A stretch of DNA of 64,000 nucleotides from NCBI GenBank assembly GCA_910583895.1, contig CAJTYJ010000008.1, positions 25,869 through 89,868 on the forward strand, written 5' to 3'. Origin of the DNA: an uncultured Lachnospiraceae bacterium (GTDB lineage: Bacteria; Bacillota; Clostridia; Lachnospirales; Lachnospiraceae). Of the stretch, positions 40,736 to 50,438 are shown in pieces. The notes beneath the pieces were generated by a model, which did not search any database, had not been told where the DNA came from, and was given only the letters and a program-made list of their open reading frames with translations. Numbering within the stretch: position 1 is the first letter of the stretch; every line of letters begins with the position of its first letter. Made by a program: the position numbers and the translations under genes.

Positions 40736-42880
40736 GTGAAAAAGGAGTTTATGAAACCGGAATATTTTGAAAACCGGGAATTGAGCTGGCTCGGGTTCAA
40801 CGAGCGCATACTTGGAGAGGCCAGAGACAAGGGGAATCCTCTGTTTGAACGGCTGAAATTTTTGAGCATCACTGCTTCTAACCTGGATGAATTTTTTATG
40901 GTCCGCGTGGCGTCCTTAAAAGATATGGTCAATGCGGAATATTCCAAAAAGGACTTTTCCGGCATGAGTCCGCAGCAGCAGTTGAGTGCCATTCATGACC
41001 GGGTTCATAATTTTGTCGGCACTCAGTATTCCACCTGGCAGCGTTCCTTACTGCCGGGGCTTCGCCAGTGCGGGCTTCAGGTGGTCGAAGATTACAGAGA
41101 ACTGAATCAGGAACAGGCAAGGTTTGTGGATCAGTATTTTGTGGAAAATGTATATCCGGTGCTGACTCCCATGGCGGTGGATTCTTCCAGGCCCTTTCCC
41201 CTGATCGTGAATAAGACACTGAATTTAGGAGCGCTTCTGAAAAAGAAAAATGAGAAAGACGGAGAACTGGAGTTTGCCACGGTCCAGGTTCCGTCGGTGC
41301 TTCCAAGGATCATCCGCATCCCTTCGGTGGAGAAGCATGTGGAGTCGGTGATCCTTTTGGAGGAGATGATCGCCAGGAATATGTCGCAGCTTTTTTTAAG
41401 TTATGATGTGCTCTGTGTTCATCCTTACCGGATCATGAGAAATGCGGATCTGACCATTGATGAGGATGAGGCTTCTGATCTTTTAAAAGAGATTCAAAAG
41501 CAGCTGAAAAAAAGGCAGTGGGGAGAAGTCATCCGGATGGAGGTGGACGAGAAGATTGACAAGCGTCTTCTGAAAATCCTAAAAAGAGAATTTGAGATCA
41601 AAGAGGATAGTATCTACCGGGCTTTTGGTCCTCTGGATCTGACATTTTTGATGAAGATGTATGGACTGGATGGCTTTGATGCCTACAAGGAGCCAAGGCA
41701 TGTGCCTCAGCCGGTTCCGGAACTGACTGGAAAAGCGGATATTTTTGAAGAAATCCGGGAGCGGGATATTCTGCTGCATCATCCCTATCAGACGTTTGAC
41801 CCGGTGGTGGATTTTGTAAGGAAAGCGGCCAAGGATCCGGAGGTACTGGCCATCAAGCAGACCTTATATCGGGTCAGCGGCAATTCTCCCATTATCGCGG
41901 CGCTGGCTATGGCAGCGGAAAACGGCAAGCAGGTGTCAGTCCTGGTGGAACTGAAAGCCAGATTTGACGAGGAGCACAACATCGCCTGGGCGAAGATGCT
42001 AGAACGTGCAGGATGTCATGTAATCTATGGACTTGTGGGGCTGAAAACCCACAGTAAAATTACTTTGGTGGTGCGCAGAGAAGAAGACGGTATTCGAAGA
42101 TATGTGCATCTTGGGACAGGAAACTATAATGATTCCACGGCCAAGCTGTACACGGACATGGGGCTTTTGACCTGTTCGGAACCCATAGGAGCGGATGCCA
42201 CGGCAGTGTTCAATATGCTTTCCGGATATTCGGAACCAGCCAGCTGGAATAAGCTTTCTTTGGCACCTTTATGGCTTCGGGACCGTTTTCTTGACATGAT
42301 TCAAAGAGAGACGGCCTATGCAAAGAACGGGGAGCCGGCCCACATCATTGCCAAGATGAATTCTCTGTGTGATCCGGAGTTGATCGCGGCTCTCTATGAG
42401 GCCAGTGCGGCAGGTGTCCGGATCGAATTGATTGTGCGGGGGATCTGTTCTCTGCAGGTTGGAATTCCCGGGGTCAGCGAGAATATTTTGGTACGTTCCA
42501 TTGTAGGAAGTTTTCTGGAACACAGCCGTATCTATTATTTCCTGAACGGAGGACAGGAGGAAGTTTACCTGGCCAGTGCGGACTGGATGCCAAGGAACCT
42601 GGACCGGAGGGTGGAGATTTTGTTCCCCATCGAGAATGAACAGCTGAAAAAAGAAGTGGTGCATGTGCTGAAGATTCAGCTTTTGGATACCCTCAAGGCA
42701 CAGATCAAACAGCCGGACGGTACCTATGAAAAAATAGACCGGAGGGGAAAACAGGCGCTTTCCTCCCAGGAATACTTTGCAGAGTATGCCAGAAGACAGA
42801 ATACATCCAAAGAAGATCCGGTTCATGACCGGGTATTTATACCGGCAGAACCCATTGGAGAGGTGCAGGAGAATGAATAA
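40736..42880 (+). CDS. ppk: Polyphosphate kinase 1
   Basis: Reversibly polymerises the gamma phosphate of ATP into polyphosphate. The N-terminal domain (YFENRELSWLGFNERIL, FLSITASNLDEFFMVRV), the head domain and two phospholipase-D-like C-terminal domains are complete. The autophosphorylated histidine is in GLKTHSKITLVV; the second catalytic histidine is in EHSRIYYF; YVHLGTGNYNDSTAKLYTD is intact. 714 residues. The start is GTG 40736 with GGAGGAGAG upstream. It overlaps the HAD gene by 8 bases. Confidence 0.96.
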   Translation: MKKEFMKPEYFENRELSWLGFNERILGEARDKGNPLFERLKFLSITASNLDEFFMVRVASLKDMVNAEYSKKDFSGMSPQQQLSAIHDRVHNFVGTQYSTWQRSLLPGLRQCGLQVVEDYRELNQEQARFVDQYFVENVYPVLTPMAVDSSRPFPLIVNKTLNLGALLKKKNEKDGELEFATVQVPSVLPRIIRIPSVEKHVESVILLEEMIARNMSQLFLSYDVLCVHPYRIMRNADLTIDEDEASDLLKEIQKQLKKRQWGEVIRMEVDEKIDKRLLKILKREFEIKEDSIYRAFGPLDLTFLMKMYGLDGFDAYKEPRHVPQPVPELTGKADIFEEIRERDILLHHPYQTFDPVVDFVRKAAKDPEVLAIKQTLYRVSGNSPIIAALAMAAENGKQVSVLVELKARFDEEHNIAWAKMLERAGCHVIYGLVGLKTHSKITLVVRREEDGIRRYVHLGTGNYNDSTAKLYTDMGLLTCSEPIGADATAVFNMLSGYSEPASWNKLSLAPLWLRDRFLDMIQRETAYAKNGEPAHIIAKMNSLCDPELIAALYEASAAGVRIELIVRGICSLQVGIPGVSENILVRSIVGSFLEHSRIYYFLNGGQEEVYLASADWMPRNLDRRVEILFPIENEQLKKEVVHVLKIQLLDTLKAQIKQPDGTYEKIDRRGKQALSSQEYFAEYARRQNTSKEDPVHDRVFIPAEPIGEVQENE

Positions 42881-43688
42881 AAAAGCTTTATTTTTAGATA
42901 TGGATGCCACCACCCTGAATGATGAAAAGCAGATACCGGAAGTGAATATGGAAGCTTTAAGAAAGTGCATCCAGGCAGGACATGAGGTGGTGGTCACCAC
43001 CGGAAGGACGCTTTCGAGTGTGGAAGGATTAAAAGCATCCAGCGGACTTGGATCGTTGGGCTGCCGGTATGTCATCGCATGCAACGGCGGTGCCATTATG
43101 GACTGCATGGAAAACAAACTGATGTTCGAGGAGACGATTCCTCTGGAATATGTCTACCATCTGGTCGATGCAGCCAGGGAGGAAGGACTGTATATTCAGA
43201 CTTATCTGGAAGGGAAGGTTTTGTCGGAGAGGGAGGATGAGAATTTGAATGTCTATCTCTCCCGAACCAACATGAAAGCGCTCGTGGTACCGGATATCAA
43301 AGCGCGGCTCCGTGAGCGTCCCTGTAAGATGCTTGCCATTGATATTAAAAAGGAAGAGAAGCTTCATGCATTCGCAGAGAAGATGGCAGTGTGGAGTGAA
43401 GGAAAAGTGGACATGTACTTCAGCAGCAGAGAGTATCTGGAGATTGTGCCAAAGGGCGTCAACAAGGGGGCCGGTATGATCAAATTCTGTGAATTGATGG
43501 GGATTCCCTTGTCATGTACCATTGCCGCCGGAGATGAAAACAATGATATTTCCATGATCCGGGCGGCAGAGGTGGGCTGTGCGGTGGCCAATGGACTTGA
43601 CCAGGTAAAAGCAGAGGCGGATTACGTGACCAGCCGCGACAACAATCAGGGCGCAGTGGCAGAGATTATCGAACGTTTTGTTCTTTAG
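42873..43688 (+). CDS. Cof-type HAD-IIB phosphatase
   Basis: 271 residues with the four HAD motifs: FLDMDATTLN (DxDxT), TTGRT, the lysine in KGVNKGAGM, and AAGDENNDISMIRAA. The C2-type cap lies in the middle. Family members dephosphorylate sugar phosphates, FMN or similar; substrate cannot be told from sequence. It starts within the last codons of ppk. Its stop overlaps a short AGCAGG/CCTGCT hairpin (43687-43708) shared with the convergent gerA end. Confidence 0.88.
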   Translation: MNKKALFLDMDATTLNDEKQIPEVNMEALRKCIQAGHEVVVTTGRTLSSVEGLKASSGLGSLGCRYVIACNGGAIMDCMENKLMFEETIPLEYVYHLVDAAREEGLYIQTYLEGKVLSEREDENLNVYLSRTNMKALVVPDIKARLRERPCKMLAIDIKKEEKLHAFAEKMAVWSEGKVDMYFSSREYLEIVPKGVNKGAGMIKFCELMGIPLSCTIAAGDENNDISMIRAAEVGCAVANGLDQVKAEADYVTSRDNNQGAVAEIIERFVL

Positions 43689-43706
43689 CAGGAGGTATCC
43701 GCCCTG

Positions 43707-45110
43707 CTATGGACGAAGCTTGGAGCGCAATAGCTGCCGTTTCAGGGTTTTCCAGTGGAAAGGAACCAGCGGATACAGATAGCCTCGTCCGGAAAACGTC
43801 CTGCAGGTCAGAAGACAGACGGCAACGCCCAGGATTCCGGCAAGAAAGCCCCAGAGGCCCAAAAAGCAGGTCAGAAGCAGAAGCAGGATGCGCATGAATT
43901 TTACTGCATAGTTCAGTTCTGCATTGGACTGGGAGTAGTTGGCAATGGTTACAAAAGCCATATAAAGCATAACCTCGCTGTTGAACCAGCCGGAGTTGAC
44001 AGCAAACTCTCCGATCACAAGACCGGCGATGACCGAAAGTGGAGTGCTCAGCATATCCGGGGTGTGGATGGCGGCAAGACGCAGTCCGTCAATTGCCAGT
44101 TCCAGCAGAAGAAACTGCCAGATCAGAGGAATATTCACAGTATCCTGAATCTGGATAAACTGAAATCCTTCCGGTATCCAGGCAGGATGCTGCATCAGAA
44201 GCAGAAAGAGCGGGGTCAGCACCAGAGAGATCACCATGATCAGGAATCTGGACAGCCTAAGATAAGTTCCGGTGACTGGAGGAAAATAATAGTCATTGGC
44301 TTCTTCGGTGATGGCAAAAAGCGTGGTGGGAAGAATGATGGCTGAGGGAGAGTTGTCCACCAAAAGTATGATGTTTCCCTCCAAAATGGAGGCGGATGCG
44401 GTGTCCGGCCGCTCAGTCAGATGAAATCTTGGGAATGGGTTCCACCAGTGTCCAGGCAGCAGAAGTTCGGTTAAGCTTTCCTGATTCATGGTCAGGGCAT
44501 CGACGGCTAGGGATGAGATTCGTTCTTTGAGTTTTTCAAGACAGGGACGGTCCACCCGATCGCTCATGTAGCAGAGAACCACGTCCGTAAGAGAGCTTTT
44601 TCCAACGGTCTGCATCTCCATACAGAGCTTTGGAGAGCGGATTCTGCGCCGGATCAATGCGGTGTTGAAGACGACGGTCTCCACAAATCCGTCCCTGGAT
44701 CCCCGCAGCGTCCGGTCTTTGAAAGGTTCTTCCACATTTCTGGCAGGATACGTTCTGCAGTCGATGGCCAGCGAGTCGGGCATGCCGTTTATAAAAAGAC
44801 AGGGAACGCCGGAGAGCAGGTTTTTCTGGACCTGCTCAAACGTGGCGAGAACTTCTGTTTCGATATAGGGGAGCGCCTGCATCTGAAATTGCTCCAAAGA
44901 ATCCGGAAGCTCTTTTGGATTCAGAGAATAGAAATATTCCAGCAGCTTTTCTAAAATTTCATCTTTGACCAGTCCGTCTATGAAGAACAGACTGGCTGCA
45001 TGTCCTGCGATCAGCAGATGCTTTTCCAGAATATCAAAATTTTGGTCTGAACCAAGAATCTGACGCAGGGCGCGCACATTTTCTTCGTAATTTTTCGACA
45101 ATAATTTCAA
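43707..45110 (-). CDS. GerA/SpoVAF-family spore germination protein
   Basis: 467 residues. The N-terminal soluble half has the GerA pattern (NFDILEKHLLIAGHAASLFFIDGL, VPCLFINGM, ESLTELLL) and the C-terminal half has five hydrophobic segments (from about residue 292), with the conserved PRFHLTERPDTA motif between them. In B. subtilis GerA subunits detect germinants together with B and C subunits; SpoVAF works with SpoVA. No gerB or gerC is next to it. The start is TTG 45110, preceded by a near-perfect GGAGGTGAT. Receptor or SpoVAF role is undecided. Confidence 0.87.
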   Translation of the reverse strand: MKLLSKNYEENVRALRQILGSDQNFDILEKHLLIAGHAASLFFIDGLVKDEILEKLLEYFYSLNPKELPDSLEQFQMQALPYIETEVLATFEQVQKNLLSGVPCLFINGMPDSLAIDCRTYPARNVEEPFKDRTLRGSRDGFVETVVFNTALIRRRIRSPKLCMEMQTVGKSSLTDVVLCYMSDRVDRPCLEKLKERISSLAVDALTMNQESLTELLLPGHWWNPFPRFHLTERPDTASASILEGNIILLVDNSPSAIILPTTLFAITEEANDYYFPPVTGTYLRLSRFLIMVISLVLTPLFLLLMQHPAWIPEGFQFIQIQDTVNIPLIWQFLLLELAIDGLRLAAIHTPDMLSTPLSVIAGLVIGEFAVNSGWFNSEVMLYMAFVTIANYSQSNAELNYAVKFMRILLLLLTCFLGLWGFLAGILGVAVCLLTCRTFSGRGYLYPLVPFHWKTLKRQLLRSKLRP

Positions 45111-45170
45111 AATATCACCTCCGGGATAGTATGCCCGTTCGGTGTTGTCTGCATACGTAAAAAGAATGTC

Positions 45171-46439
45171 TTAATCGTATTCCGAAGAGTTCAGTATTTT
45201 TTTAAATTCTTCAAAAGTAATCTCGTTATTTTTCGCCTGTTCCAGTGCTTTTTTCGCCATGGAGGCCCATTTCTTAAAGTTTTTTTCAGAAGACGGTTTG
45301 TTTTTTAAATTGCGCTGTTTTTTGGTATTGTGTTTTTTGTAAGCTTTTCGATAATACTGAGTCAGTTCATCGGCTTTTAGTTTCTTTTCATGATAAAGTT
45401 CCCGGCAGCTTTTATTTTTTTCCCATATACGTGAACAATATAGCTCGTCGCTTCGGTTGTAGGGCGAGAAGTAGCGGTTGCAGTAACGGCAGCGCCTCAC
45501 ATGAATATTTTTGGATACAAGAGTGAAGAAGGAATAGATACAGGCAGTATATACGTCCTCGACCGTCTGAATGTTCAGATTCAGGGACAATTCAATCTCC
45601 TGTTTTTGTACTTTTTCCAAATACTTGGTGTAGGCTTTCCTGGAATCTGCATTCTGGAACAAATGAAAATAATCTTTCGTAGAGAAGGTTCTCTGATTCA
45701 ACTGTTCAACAGGGCTGACCGGCTGGGACAGACGCTCCAGCGTCACATCCGGAATGATGGACTTTTTTTCGGACAGATTCAGATAGACTTTCATAGAGTC
45801 ATTCAGTAAAAAACGGGTGTCAAACAAAGTCTGATACAGATAAGTACGCCGGCCGGGATGCAGATCGGACTGTTCCGGAAAAGCAGAATTGTCCAGACAG
45901 AAAGTGACTGCATTGTTCATGGAGGTGATAAAGGAGCTGATGGTGTCGAACAGACGAATCTCATCTAAGATGGCTTTACGGGTCTGTTCCCAGTAAAGAC
46001 GCATCTTTTCCAGACGAACTTCCTCTCCGACAGAAGCAGAATCCAGCAGATATTCTTTGGTGGCGTAAAAACAGTACCAGCGATGATGGAAGAGTACAGG
46101 ACTGTTGAACACCACCGATTTCCATATGATGTTGGTGTCTGCCAGATCCTGATAGAGACTGTTTATGAAATCCAGATAGTACTGAATTTTGTCAAAATCC
46201 TGGTAATCTCTGGTAAGATAATCGTCAATACTATGATAACGGATACAGGCTTTTTGAAATACTGTTTTATTGGATTCCAGAAAATCCAGCAGGTGCTGGC
46301 CAAGAGAAGTCTGTGTCTGTTCTCTGCACAGATAGTCTTTGGAATCCATCCTTATCTGTTGAAAATAATTGAAATATTCCCGGTTGGATTCCAGTAAAAT
46401 CCGCAGTTTTCCAAAGGTTTTTCTGTGGTCCGTAAGCAT
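45171..46439 (-). CDS. DUF6076-type protein with Cys cluster
   Basis: 422 residues, no signal or membrane segment. A cysteine cluster RRCRYCNRYFSPYNRS and then YCSR...NKSCRE near residues 318-350 looks like a zinc site; the C-terminal ~70 residues are highly basic and suggest nucleic-acid contact. The layout resembles DUF6076 proteins found in Lachnospiraceae (family name from memory). Base composition is visibly more AT-rich than neighbours. ATG has TAAGGAGG upstream. Function unknown. Confidence 0.72.
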   Translation of the reverse strand: MLTDHRKTFGKLRILLESNREYFNYFQQIRMDSKDYLCREQTQTSLGQHLLDFLESNKTVFQKACIRYHSIDDYLTRDYQDFDKIQYYLDFINSLYQDLADTNIIWKSVVFNSPVLFHHRWYCFYATKEYLLDSASVGEEVRLEKMRLYWEQTRKAILDEIRLFDTISSFITSMNNAVTFCLDNSAFPEQSDLHPGRRTYLYQTLFDTRFLLNDSMKVYLNLSEKKSIIPDVTLERLSQPVSPVEQLNQRTFSTKDYFHLFQNADSRKAYTKYLEKVQKQEIELSLNLNIQTVEDVYTACIYSFFTLVSKNIHVRRCRYCNRYFSPYNRSDELYCSRIWEKNKSCRELYHEKKLKADELTQYYRKAYKKHNTKKQRNLKNKPSSEKNFKKWASMAKKALEQAKNNEITFEEFKKILNSSEYD

Positions 46440-46511
46440 AATACTGCCTCCTTAAATGTTGACAAAGACTAATTAAATTATCCATAATCCACAAAATAAA
46501 CCCCTGAAAGA

Positions 46512-46539
46512 TTGATTATTTGTGGAAAATATATATAAT
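46512..46539 (+). promoter_or_regulatory. Promoter of the amino-acid oxidation module
   Basis: TTGATT (46512-46517), 16-base spacer, perfect TATAAT (46534-46539), leaving a ~125-base leader before the dehydrogenase gene. The gap 46440-46670 is AT-rich and holds nothing else recognised. Confidence 0.75.
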
Positions 46540-46670
46540 GTAGACAAGATATCTGAGAAATGTTATGGCTATAAATATATTATAACATTTTTCGCAGCAA
46601 AATTACAGGGCCTTGTATAAAACAAAATGGAACTAACAACAAGCAGAACTGAAACAGGAGGATATAGGGT

Positions 46671-47813
46671 ATGAAACCTTATGTGGTAATTGAATGGAAC
46701 GACACACAGACAGAAGCAAAAGGATGGCTTTGCATCTTCAATTTTGTAAAGGGATATTCCGGGGGCGGGATACGGATGCATCCTTCTGTGAACAAAGAAG
46801 AAGTGATCCGTCTGGCAGAGATTATGGCATATAAAAGAAATGCCTGTGAAAATGTCTGCCAGGGCGGAGCAAAGGCCGGCATTGCCTATGATTATAAAGC
46901 ACCGAATGCTTATGACGTACTGAAGCGATTTATTATTGCGATGCGTCCTTACATTGATATCGGTCTGTCCATGGGTTCGGACCTGGGAACCAAGTATGAG
47001 GATGTGTACGGAATCTTTGATGAACTGGGAATGGGCAGACCCCAGACCAAGTCCATGAAGAAAAATCCGATTGTGGAGCAGGGACAGAAAAATGTCAGAA
47101 AACTTCTGCAGAGCAAATATGACGGCTGGCTGGTGAATGATGTGACCACCGGGTTTGGTGTGGCAATCTCGGCAGATGAGGGATGGAAACAGATCGACGG
47201 AACTTCGGGGGCTTCCGTAGTGGTACAGGGCTTTGGATGTGTGGGTTTAAGCTGTTGTTATCGTCTCCATCAGCTTGGATACCGGATTGTAGGTATCGCA
47301 GATGCCAACTGTTTCGTGTATTGTGAGGATGGACTGGATGTTCCAAGTCTGATTGCCAATGTGAAGCCAAAAGGTGAGATGGATCAGTCAAAATTTGATT
47401 CTTCCTGGAAGATTATGCCGAATCAGGCATGGCTCGATGTTCCCTGCGACATCTTGGTACCTGTGGCGCTTGAGGATGTCATCAATGAAAAGAATGCTGA
47501 TCAGGTGAAGGCGAAACTGATCTGTGAGGGGGCAAACATTCCGGTGGATTACAAGGCAGATCCGATTCTTCATAAAAAAGGCATCTGGGATATTCCGGAC
47601 TTTATCGCCAACGTGGGTGCAGTACGTTTCTTCTATACCGTGACCTTCGGCGTGATTGAAGCAACGCCGGAATCCGTGATTCAGGATATTGAGGATCTGT
47701 GCCGCAGAAACGTCAGCAGGCTGTTTGAAAAATCCAGGGAGACCGGAAGATTCCAAAGAGAACTGGCTTTTGAGATTTTTGAGCCGTCAATCCAGGATGA
47801 GCCGGAGTGCTGA
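46671..47813 (+). CDS. Glu/Leu/Phe/Val-type amino-acid dehydrogenase
   Basis: NAD(P)-dependent oxidative deamination of an amino acid to a 2-oxoacid. The substrate domain has GGGIRMHPSVNKEEV, the catalytic lysine in CQGGAKAGI and the GSDLGT aspartate; the Rossmann domain begins VVVQGFGCVGLSCCYRL, and VPCDILVPVALEDVI and LICEGANIPV follow. 380 residues, nearer leucine dehydrogenase than typical glutamate dehydrogenase in length. The branched-chain-type oxidoreductase genes downstream suggest branched-chain or related substrates, but this is inference. AGGAGG is 9 bases upstream. Confidence 0.88.
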   Translation: MKPYVVIEWNDTQTEAKGWLCIFNFVKGYSGGGIRMHPSVNKEEVIRLAEIMAYKRNACENVCQGGAKAGIAYDYKAPNAYDVLKRFIIAMRPYIDIGLSMGSDLGTKYEDVYGIFDELGMGRPQTKSMKKNPIVEQGQKNVRKLLQSKYDGWLVNDVTTGFGVAISADEGWKQIDGTSGASVVVQGFGCVGLSCCYRLHQLGYRIVGIADANCFVYCEDGLDVPSLIANVKPKGEMDQSKFDSSWKIMPNQAWLDVPCDILVPVALEDVINEKNADQVKAKLICEGANIPVDYKADPILHKKGIWDIPDFIANVGAVRFFYTVTFGVIEATPESVIQDIEDLCRRNVSRLFEKSRETGRFQRELAFEIFEPSIQDEPEC

Positions 47814-47881
47814 TCTGTCAACGGGAAACATATCCAGACGGTATCTGCCAATGAACTGTCGGAAAATCAGGGGGAATTTAA

Positions 47882-48079
47882 ATGCTGATCATAGAGAAAA
47901 CAAAATGCAAAGCATGCGGATACTGTGTGTCCGCATGCCCGAAGGAAGCCCTGTTCTTGGGTGATGAAGTGAATGAAAAAGGCTACAAGGCGGTTGCAGT
48001 GGATCCCGAAAAGTGCGTGGAATGCGGGACCTGCTATACGGTCTGTCCGGACACGGTATTCACGATAAAGGAGGCGTAG
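47882..48079 (+). CDS. Ferredoxin-type delta subunit of 2-oxoacid oxidoreductase
   Basis: 65 residues with two [4Fe-4S] motifs, CKACGYCVSACP and CVECGTCYTVCP. It carries electrons from the catalytic subunits to free ferredoxin. It sits 4 bases before the alpha-subunit gene, as in four-subunit VOR/KOR enzymes. The upstream gap 47814-47881 shows no terminator. Confidence 0.92.
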   Translation: MLIIEKTKCKACGYCVSACPKEALFLGDEVNEKGYKAVAVDPEKCVECGTCYTVCPDTVFTIKEA

Positions 48080-48083
48080 AACG

Positions 48084-49154
48084 ATGAAAAAATTGATGAA
48101 AGGCAATAACGCGTTGGCGGAAGCTGCCATTTTGGCAGGCTGCCGTTTCTTCGCAGGCTATCCGATCACGCCCCAGACGGAGATATTGGAGTATCTGGCG
48201 AAACATCTGCCAAAGAGGGGCGGACATTTTGTCCAGACAGAATCAGAACTGGCAGGCATCAATATGGTTATGGGAGCGGCAGCTACCGGCTTCCGTGCCA
48301 TGACCAGTTCTGCAGGACCGGGATTTTCTTTAAAACAGGAAGGAATTTCCTATCTTTGTTCCATGGAGCTTCCGGCAGTCATCGTGGACGTGATGCGTTA
48401 CGGCATCGGTCTTGGCAACATCGTTCTTGGACAGGGCGATTATTTCCAGGCAGTCAAGGGCGGCGGGCATGGCGGCTATAAAGTACCGGTTTATGCGCCG
48501 TCTTCTGTACAGGAAAATGTAGACTATATTACCATGGCGTTCGACACGGCAGAGGCATACCGGACACCGGTAATTCTGCTGAGCGACGGAGCGATCGGTC
48601 AGATGGCAGAGTCCGTGGAGCTGCCAGAAGCAAAGGAGCATGATCCGGACAAATATGACTGGACTTTAAAGGGAAGAGATGCGGCACATCCGACCGGAAG
48701 AAAGATGACCGACCGCATTTACTACGATTTTGCTTACAGTGAGTATGATCCCCATATTCGGGAACGTTACAGCAAGATGGAAGAGGAACTTCAGATGTGG
48801 GAAGAAATCGAGCTTGCAGATGCAGAAGTGGTGCTGGTCAGCTACGGAATCAGTTCCCGTGTATGCAAAGAGGCGGTAAAGCTGGCGAGAAAGAAAGGCT
48901 GGAAGGCAGGCATGATCCGTCCGATTACCTTGTGGCCCTTCCCGCGCAAAGCATTTGAGAAGACCAACAAGATGGCAAAGGCATATTTGTCTGTGGAGAT
49001 GAATGCCTGTGGTCAGATGGTGGAAGATGTGGCACTTTATGGACGGAGCGTTCCGGTTTATTCTTATCCGTCTGGTCGGGTGATTGCGGATCCGGAAGTG
49101 ATTCTGCAGAAGATTGAGGGGATTTTTCAGGGAACAGAAAAGGAGGTATTCTGA
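48084..49154 (+). CDS. vorB: 2-Oxoacid:ferredoxin oxidoreductase alpha subunit, VorB type
   Basis: Alpha subunit with the pyrimidine-binding and transketolase C-terminal-like domains: GNNALAEAAILAGCRFFAGYPITPQTEI, TESELAGINMVMGAAATG, TSSAGPGFSLKQEGISYL, ILLSDGAIGQMAE, and MIRPITLWPFP with YLSVEMNACGQMVEDV. 356 residues. The sequence fits VorB of 3-methyl-2-oxobutanoate oxidoreductases, which oxidise branched-chain 2-oxoacids to acyl-CoA and CO2. Operon position between the ferredoxin-like and beta subunits supports it. Confidence 0.9.
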   Translation: MKKLMKGNNALAEAAILAGCRFFAGYPITPQTEILEYLAKHLPKRGGHFVQTESELAGINMVMGAAATGFRAMTSSAGPGFSLKQEGISYLCSMELPAVIVDVMRYGIGLGNIVLGQGDYFQAVKGGGHGGYKVPVYAPSSVQENVDYITMAFDTAEAYRTPVILLSDGAIGQMAESVELPEAKEHDPDKYDWTLKGRDAAHPTGRKMTDRIYYDFAYSEYDPHIRERYSKMEEELQMWEEIELADAEVVLVSYGISSRVCKEAVKLARKKGWKAGMIRPITLWPFPRKAFEKTNKMAKAYLSVEMNACGQMVEDVALYGRSVPVYSYPSGRVIADPEVILQKIEGIFQGTEKEVF

Positions 49155-49156
49155 TT

Positions 49157-49894
49157 ATGGCAGCGGAAAGAAAAGCTCCCAGCACAATATATGGTGTAAA
49201 CAGCTTCTGCCCGGGATGCGGACACGGGATCGTGATTCGTCTGATCGCGGAAGTGGTGGAAGAGATGGGACTGGCAGAGAATGCCATCGGTGTACTGGCA
49301 GTTGGATGTTCCTGTCTGACAAACCGTTATCTGGCTCTGGACCTGATGCAGGCGGCCCACGGAAGAGCGGCGGCATCCGCAGGCGCCATCAAAAGATGCC
49401 GTCCTGAGAAACTGATCTTTACATATCAGGGCGACGGTGACGCAGCCTCCATCGGAATTGCAGAGACGCTGTACAGTGCCCAGAGAAACGAAGGCTTTAC
49501 CCAGATTATCGTAAATAACGGGGTTTACGGTATGACCGGAGGACAGATGTCTCCGACCACTTTGGTGGGGCAGAAGACTACGACCTCCGTACAAGGAAGA
49601 GATCCGGAAGTGATGGGTATGCCTCTGAAGATATCGGAGCTGATCAGCAGTTTTGATGTGGCTTACCTGGCAAGAGGTTCCGTACATAATGCAGCCAGCA
49701 TCAGAAAAACAAAAAAATATATTCAAAAAGCATTTGAGACCCAGATGAATCAGGGCGGATATACCTGTGTGGAGGTGATCTCCCCTTGTCCGACCAACTG
49801 GCACCTGACACCGCTTCAGGCTGTGGACCGGATTGAGAAAGAAGTACTTGCGTATTATCCGTTGGGAGAGTTTTGCGAAGGAGGTGTCCGGTAA
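49157..49894 (+). CDS. vorA: 2-Oxoacid:ferredoxin oxidoreductase beta subunit
   Basis: Thiamine-diphosphate-binding subunit: FCPGCGHGIVIRLIAEV near the N-terminus, GVLAVGCSC, the TPP motif YQGDGDAASIGIAE, and NNGVYGMTGGQMSPTT. 245 residues. It ends in TAATG, overlapping the gamma-subunit start by one base. vorA naming follows the VOR convention and could equally be korB-like. Confidence 0.9.
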   Translation: MAAERKAPSTIYGVNSFCPGCGHGIVIRLIAEVVEEMGLAENAIGVLAVGCSCLTNRYLALDLMQAAHGRAAASAGAIKRCRPEKLIFTYQGDGDAASIGIAETLYSAQRNEGFTQIIVNNGVYGMTGGQMSPTTLVGQKTTTSVQGRDPEVMGMPLKISELISSFDVAYLARGSVHNAASIRKTKKYIQKAFETQMNQGGYTCVEVISPCPTNWHLTPLQAVDRIEKEVLAYYPLGEFCEGGVR

Positions 49895-50433
49895 TGTTAA
49901 ATCAGTTTATTTTTGCAGGTTTTGGCGGACAGGGAATCCTGACAGCAGGATTGCTTCTGGCGAATACGGCTTCTGTCCATGGGAAAGAAGTGATCTGGAT
50001 GCCGTCTTACGGTTCAGAGATGCGCGGGGGTACGGCAAACTGCAGCGTCAAGATTGATGATGAGATGATTTCAAGCCCTTTTATCAAGAAGATAGATTAT
50101 CTTATTGTTATGAATAAGCCGTCTCTGGACAAATTTCTTCCTCAGGTGAGGGAAGGGGGGACTGTGATCCTTAATTCTTCCATCATCACAGAGGTGCCGG
50201 AAATGCCAAAGCTTCAGAAAATTGCGGTTCCTGCAGGTGAAATCTGTGAGAAGCTGAAAAATGAAAGAGGGGCCAACATCTGTATGCTGGGTGCTTTGGC
50301 AGGCTGCTGCGAACTGTTTACCAGAGAAGAATACGAGACAGGAATCAAGGATTATTTTTCTGCCAAGCCTCAGTTCCATGAGGGAAATATGGCGGTATTT
50401 GAAGCAGGCTATCAGTGTGTGAAAGGAGAATAG
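49894..50433 (+). CDS. vorC: 2-Oxoacid:ferredoxin oxidoreductase gamma subunit
   Basis: Gamma subunit of 179 residues with the family start QFIFAGFGGQGILTAG and the SYGSEMRGGTANCSV and NSSII blocks. It completes the delta-alpha-beta-gamma set. ATG 49894 is used; AAGGAGG lies 8 bases upstream, and the longer frame lies in the beta gene. Five bases separate its stop from the acyl-CoA synthetase start. Confidence 0.9.
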   Translation: MLNQFIFAGFGGQGILTAGLLLANTASVHGKEVIWMPSYGSEMRGGTANCSVKIDDEMISSPFIKKIDYLIVMNKPSLDKFLPQVREGGTVILNSSIITEVPEMPKLQKIAVPAGEICEKLKNERGANICMLGALAGCCELFTREEYETGIKDYFSAKPQFHEGNMAVFEAGYQCVKGE

Positions 50434-50438
50434 GTCAG

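Noticed and set aside
45080..45110. Spo0A-like box TTGTCGAA at the gerA start
   Set aside because: Lies inside coding sequence just after the start codon; a chance match is likely.
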